Of a stretch of DNA of 64,000 nt, positions 61,248-64,000 are shown one piece after another. The position numbers were made by a program, and so were the translations under genes. Position 1 is the first letter of the stretch. Each line of letters opens with the position of its first letter. Source of the DNA: Bacteroidota bacterium (GTDB taxonomy: Bacteria > Bacteroidota > Rhodothermia > Balneolales > HLUCCA01); contig JAFIEZ010000017.1 of NCBI GenBank assembly GCA_020832235.1, positions 1 to 64,000 of the forward strand, written 5' to 3'. Below the pieces are notes generated by a model. It saw nothing but the letters and a program-made list of their open reading frames with translations. It ran no database searches and had not been told where the DNA came from.

Positions 61248-61525
61248 AACCAATCCAATAGATGCTAACTGTATGATATAAGTATTAAATGCCGTGCAAG
61301 CACAAAACAAGCGGCGAGGTTCCACGCCATCCATCATCATTCAAAATATTTCCGTTTACGCTTACCGTAAGGTTATCGGCACAATACAAAAAAAGAATAA
61401 GTCAATATGAAATTTTAATTAGTCAGTACTAACACATTTTAAATTTTTAGCCGCAAATCACCTGCACGAAACCGATTATATTCGTGTAAAAAAGCCGTTT
61501 ATATGCGACATTTATTTAATTCAAT

Positions 61526-62194
61526 CTAACGCATCTGCATTTCCATCTGCTGCAGTATATCCGGATTCGTTACCCTCATTTCGAAACCCACATCGCTCAG
61601 GTGCGCAAGAGCATATTCATGGTAAAATCCCAGTACCAGCGGGATGATTTCCTTGTACAGATTAAACATGTGATGCACATCCTGAAGCCTGGTAAATCCG
61701 GCATCGGTGGCCGCTTTCCGCATCATGGCGTCATCAAGTCGCTCAACCAGGTTCTGAACATTATATAACTGGGCAAGGTCATCGGCCATTTCAAAATCGA
61801 AGTCCTTGAGAATGCCACTGTTAACAATCATTGTATACGATGATGAGCGCAGCAAGGGCGTCATCGCACCACGCCAGCCCCCTACCTGATATCCGTACTT
61901 GTCTTGCACCCTGAAATTCGGATTCGTTTCCACACTGTCTTGCAAGTTCGACAAAAACTCATCGTAGTAGGCATACATCATAATCATGCGCTCCTGATTG
62001 TACATGAGCTCACGCGACAAGCTCTGGCGGGCATTTTCAACAACGCCCTGGTTAATGCGTGATTCGCGCCACTGCGTGACCCAAAATCCCAACATTACGG
62101 CCAGTAGAATAGCGGCAAATTCGATGATGATGAGCGCCACAAGCGGGACGCTCTCGAGTTTCATGAACTCGCTGAATTTGAATAAACGTAGCAT
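61526..62194 (-). CDS. Membrane-anchored protein, DUF6090-like (tentative)
   Basis: 222 residues from the ATG at 62194 (M-L-R-L-F-K-F-S-E-F). One membrane helix (about 17-37: L-V-A-L-I-I-I-E-F-A-A-I-L-L-A-V-M-L-G-F) followed by W-V-T-Q-W-R-E-S-R, a pattern seen at the start of DUF6090-type proteins of Bacteroidota (helix, then N-x-W-N-E). The rest is a helical extracytoplasmic or cytoplasmic domain with many aromatic and methionine residues. Function unknown. Confidence 0.6.
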   Translation of the reverse strand: MLRLFKFSEFMKLESVPLVALIIIEFAAILLAVMLGFWVTQWRESRINQGVVENARQSLSRELMYNQERMIMMYAYYDEFLSNLQDSVETNPNFRVQDKYGYQVGGWRGAMTPLLRSSSYTMIVNSGILKDFDFEMADDLAQLYNVQNLVERLDDAMMRKAATDAGFTRLQDVHHMFNLYKEIIPLVLGFYHEYALAHLSDVGFEMRVTNPDILQQMEMQMR

Positions 62195-62367
62195 GACGAC
62201 TTCCGATTTTAGGTGATATACACGTTCAGGGAAACATAGGCTCGCCGTTCTTGGCAGAAACCATATTAAGTTGAGTCTAAACAGTAAATACCCACCCAAG
62301 ATATTGAATCTAAATAACTTACAAAACACCGCATATGCAAAGGATACGACAAAACCATTTGCACGAT

Positions 62368-62480
62368 TGAATTCAAGGCATTTACAAAACCCTGGACAAT
62401 CCGCCTGATCGCATCAAAAGCTTTTAATTCAAGGCGCCCACACAGCCCTACACAATCCGCCGAATTACATCAAAATACTT
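62368..62480 (-). repeat. Duplicated 3' end of the aldehyde dehydrogenase gene
   Basis: About 57 bp at 62425-62480, containing the last codons and the stop (62448-62450), is repeated imperfectly at 62368-62424. Shared blocks are 'attcaaggc', 'acaatccgcc' and 'catcaaaa'. Read on the minus strand the second copy still encodes F-D-A-I-R-R-I-V, against the gene's own F-D-V-I-R-R-I-V-stop, but with the stop changed to CAG. Confidence 0.8.
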
Positions 62481-63830
62481 AAACGGCGGATATCGGAAAA
62501 CGATGTCGACCAGCGTGGGTGTGTTCAGTACGCTGCGCTGATGGCTGAAAGCGAGGAAGCTCTCGCGCCCGTGATAGCGTCCCATACCGCTGTTGCCAAC
62601 CCCTCCGAACGGCAAATAGTGATTGGCAATATGCATGATGGTGTCGTTGATGCAGGCCCCGCCCGAGGAGGTATATCGCATAAACTGGTCCCCCCGCTCG
62701 GGATCACCAAAATAGTACAGCGCCAGCGGTTTTTCGCGCTTGTTCACGAATGCAACGGCTTCTTCGAGGGTGTCGTAGCCAATTACGGGCAGGATGGGAC
62801 CAAAGATTTCATCCTGCATTACCGCCGCATCCGGCGCAATATTGTCGAGAATGGTCGGCTGGATGTAGCGCTCGCCGGCATCCGTATCGCCGCCGAGCCG
62901 GATTGTCCCCTGCTCCAGGTACGAGGTGAGCCGCTCATACGCCGCATCGTGAATAATGCGTCCGTAATACGGACTCTGACGCATATCGGAACCATGCATT
63001 TCCTCCAGACTCACCCCAATGCGACGGATGAGGGACTCTTTGAGGTCCTTCTGCACCAGTACATAGTCCGGCGCGATGCAGGTTTGTCCGGCATTGATGG
63101 TCTTGCCCCAGGCTATACGCCGCGCCGCAACCGCCACATCGGCATGGGTATCTACAATACACGGGCTCTTACCGCCCAGCTCCAGCACCACCGGCGTGAG
63201 GTATTCAGCGGCCGCTTTCATCACCACCTTACCTACAGCCGAGCTGCCGGTAAAAAAGATAAGGTCGAACCGCTTACTCAGCAGGATTTCATTCGTGGGG
63301 CGGCCACCCTGCACCACTGCCACATGCCCCGGATCAAAAACTTCATCCACAATTTCTTCCACGATGCGGGCCGTGTGCGGAGCATCAGGGGAAGGCTTGA
63401 GTAAGGCGCAATTTCCGGCCGAAACAGCTCCGATCAAGGGATTCATCACCAGCTGAAAGGGATAATTCCACGGGGATATAATCAACGTTACCCCCAGAGG
63501 TTCGTACATCACCACACCGGTTGAAGGCAGCAGGTGCATGGGCGTAAGCGTACGTTTCGGACTGGACCAGCTTGCTAGATTCTTGCGATGCAGCTCGATT
63601 TCCTGCTGCACAATGCTGATTTCCGTGAGGTAACTCTCCTCCGACGACTTGCTAAGGTCACGTCGCAGGGCTCCGGCAATATCCTCCTTGCGCCGACGAA
63701 TTACCTCCGATAACAGAGCCAGTTTTTGCGTGCGAAACCGGATATCGCGCGTGTTGCGTCCGGCGAAAAAGGTGCGCTGAGCTTCAAGCAAGGTATCGAT
63801 GCGGGCTTCGCCGGTTTCGGAAATGATCAT
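62448..63830 (-). CDS. Aldehyde dehydrogenase, ALDH3 type
   Basis: 460 residues, the short ALDH3 length. P-W-N-Y-P (121-125) gives the oxyanion asparagine N122, F-F-T-G-S-S-A-V-G (192-200) binds the nucleotide, L-E-L-G-G-K-S-P holds the general-base E217, and G-Q-T-C is the nucleophile C251. G-A-C-I-N-D-T near the end and P-F-G-G-V-G-N-S-G-M-G-R-Y-H-G are typical of the fatty/aromatic aldehyde branch. It oxidises medium- or long-chain aldehydes with NAD(P). No strong N-terminal signal; relatives often attach to membranes by their C-terminus. The gene tail is duplicated downstream. Confidence 0.92.
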   Translation of the reverse strand: MIISETGEARIDTLLEAQRTFFAGRNTRDIRFRTQKLALLSEVIRRRKEDIAGALRRDLSKSSEESYLTEISIVQQEIELHRKNLASWSSPKRTLTPMHLLPSTGVVMYEPLGVTLIISPWNYPFQLVMNPLIGAVSAGNCALLKPSPDAPHTARIVEEIVDEVFDPGHVAVVQGGRPTNEILLSKRFDLIFFTGSSAVGKVVMKAAAEYLTPVVLELGGKSPCIVDTHADVAVAARRIAWGKTINAGQTCIAPDYVLVQKDLKESLIRRIGVSLEEMHGSDMRQSPYYGRIIHDAAYERLTSYLEQGTIRLGGDTDAGERYIQPTILDNIAPDAAVMQDEIFGPILPVIGYDTLEEAVAFVNKREKPLALYYFGDPERGDQFMRYTSSGGACINDTIMHIANHYLPFGGVGNSGMGRYHGRESFLAFSHQRSVLNTPTLVDIVFRYPPFKYFDVIRRIV

Positions 63831-64000
63831 GAGCAGGGTAATGTGTTCTGATTATGTTCGGGTTGTGGAGGGTGTTTCGTTACCGGTATGATTGGGTTCA
63901 CCCTGGTATGTACCTTTGGTGGCCTCGTGCGTTGATTCAACCGTACTATCGAGCCCATCAGTTAACCGATTCGGACATTGCGATGGATTGGTTTGTCCTT

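Noticed and set aside
62541-63404. 287-codon frame antisense to the aldehyde dehydrogenase gene.
   Set aside because: It mirrors a strongly conserved gene on the other strand; long antisense frames are common in such codon usage. The same reasoning applies to 60555-61199 and 40064-40582.

Overview
The window reads like the chromosome of a Bacteroidota-related bacterium of the Balneolota/Rhodothermota type. The evidence is six proteins, one of them only a tail at the left edge, ending in the C-terminal type IX secretion sorting domain with the NYPNPFNP-type start common in those phyla. There are also two TonB-dependent receptors with carboxypeptidase-like N-terminal domains, DUF4876 and DUF3526 family proteins, and -33/-7 promoters of Bacteroidota spacing. 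This phylum placement is inference. I see no rRNA, tRNA, CRISPR array, phage or transposase gene.

Region 1 (1-9.6 kb) is an accessory array. Paralogous secreted proteins with nearly identical upstream and downstream DNA alternate with four unrelated toxin-antitoxin-like pairs: DUF433/DUF5615, a RelE-like pair, MNT/HEPN and RelB/YafQ. Two sites resembling integron attC sites bracket the antisense RelE-like pair. The array ends with a secreted subtilase followed by a small lipoprotein resembling a subtilase prodomain.

Region 2 (9.8-27.3 kb) is mixed: an apolipoprotein N-acyltransferase broken by two in-frame TAA codons, a beta-propeller secreted protein, a Gfo/Idh/MocA oxidoreductase, a coupled pair of fluoride channels, a PQQ-type sugar dehydrogenase, a truncated MmcQ/YjbR gene, a Phd/VapC pair and a P2-type cation ATPase. 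It closes with a glycosyltransferase-nucleotidyltransferase fusion, an APH-like kinase, an NAD-epimerase carrying a tandem-repeat insertion, and a methyltransferase.

Region 3 (27.6-48.6 kb) holds DoxX, a double CDGSH protein, two ABC-2 exporter operons, an Oar-like TonB receptor, a metallophosphoesterase, an APC permease, an alpha/beta hydrolase, an S9 peptidase, a type III polyketide synthase and another sorted secreted protein.

Region 4 (48.7-59.2 kb) looks like a metal-responsive regulon. A COG0523 (CobW-type) GTPase, a FAD/NAD(P)-binding protein, a TonB receptor/DUF4876/beta-barrel operon, a lipoprotein and an APC permease are linked by five copies of the operator TGCAAC-N3-GTTGCA. Zinc and Zur are my inference from the COG0523 and TonB members; no Fur-family gene is present in the window. 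A 26-bp exact direct repeat brackets most of this block. The window ends with a chemoreceptor, a small membrane protein and an aldehyde dehydrogenase.

A recurring oddity is that several genes are followed by imperfect tandem copies of their own last codons, stop codon included.
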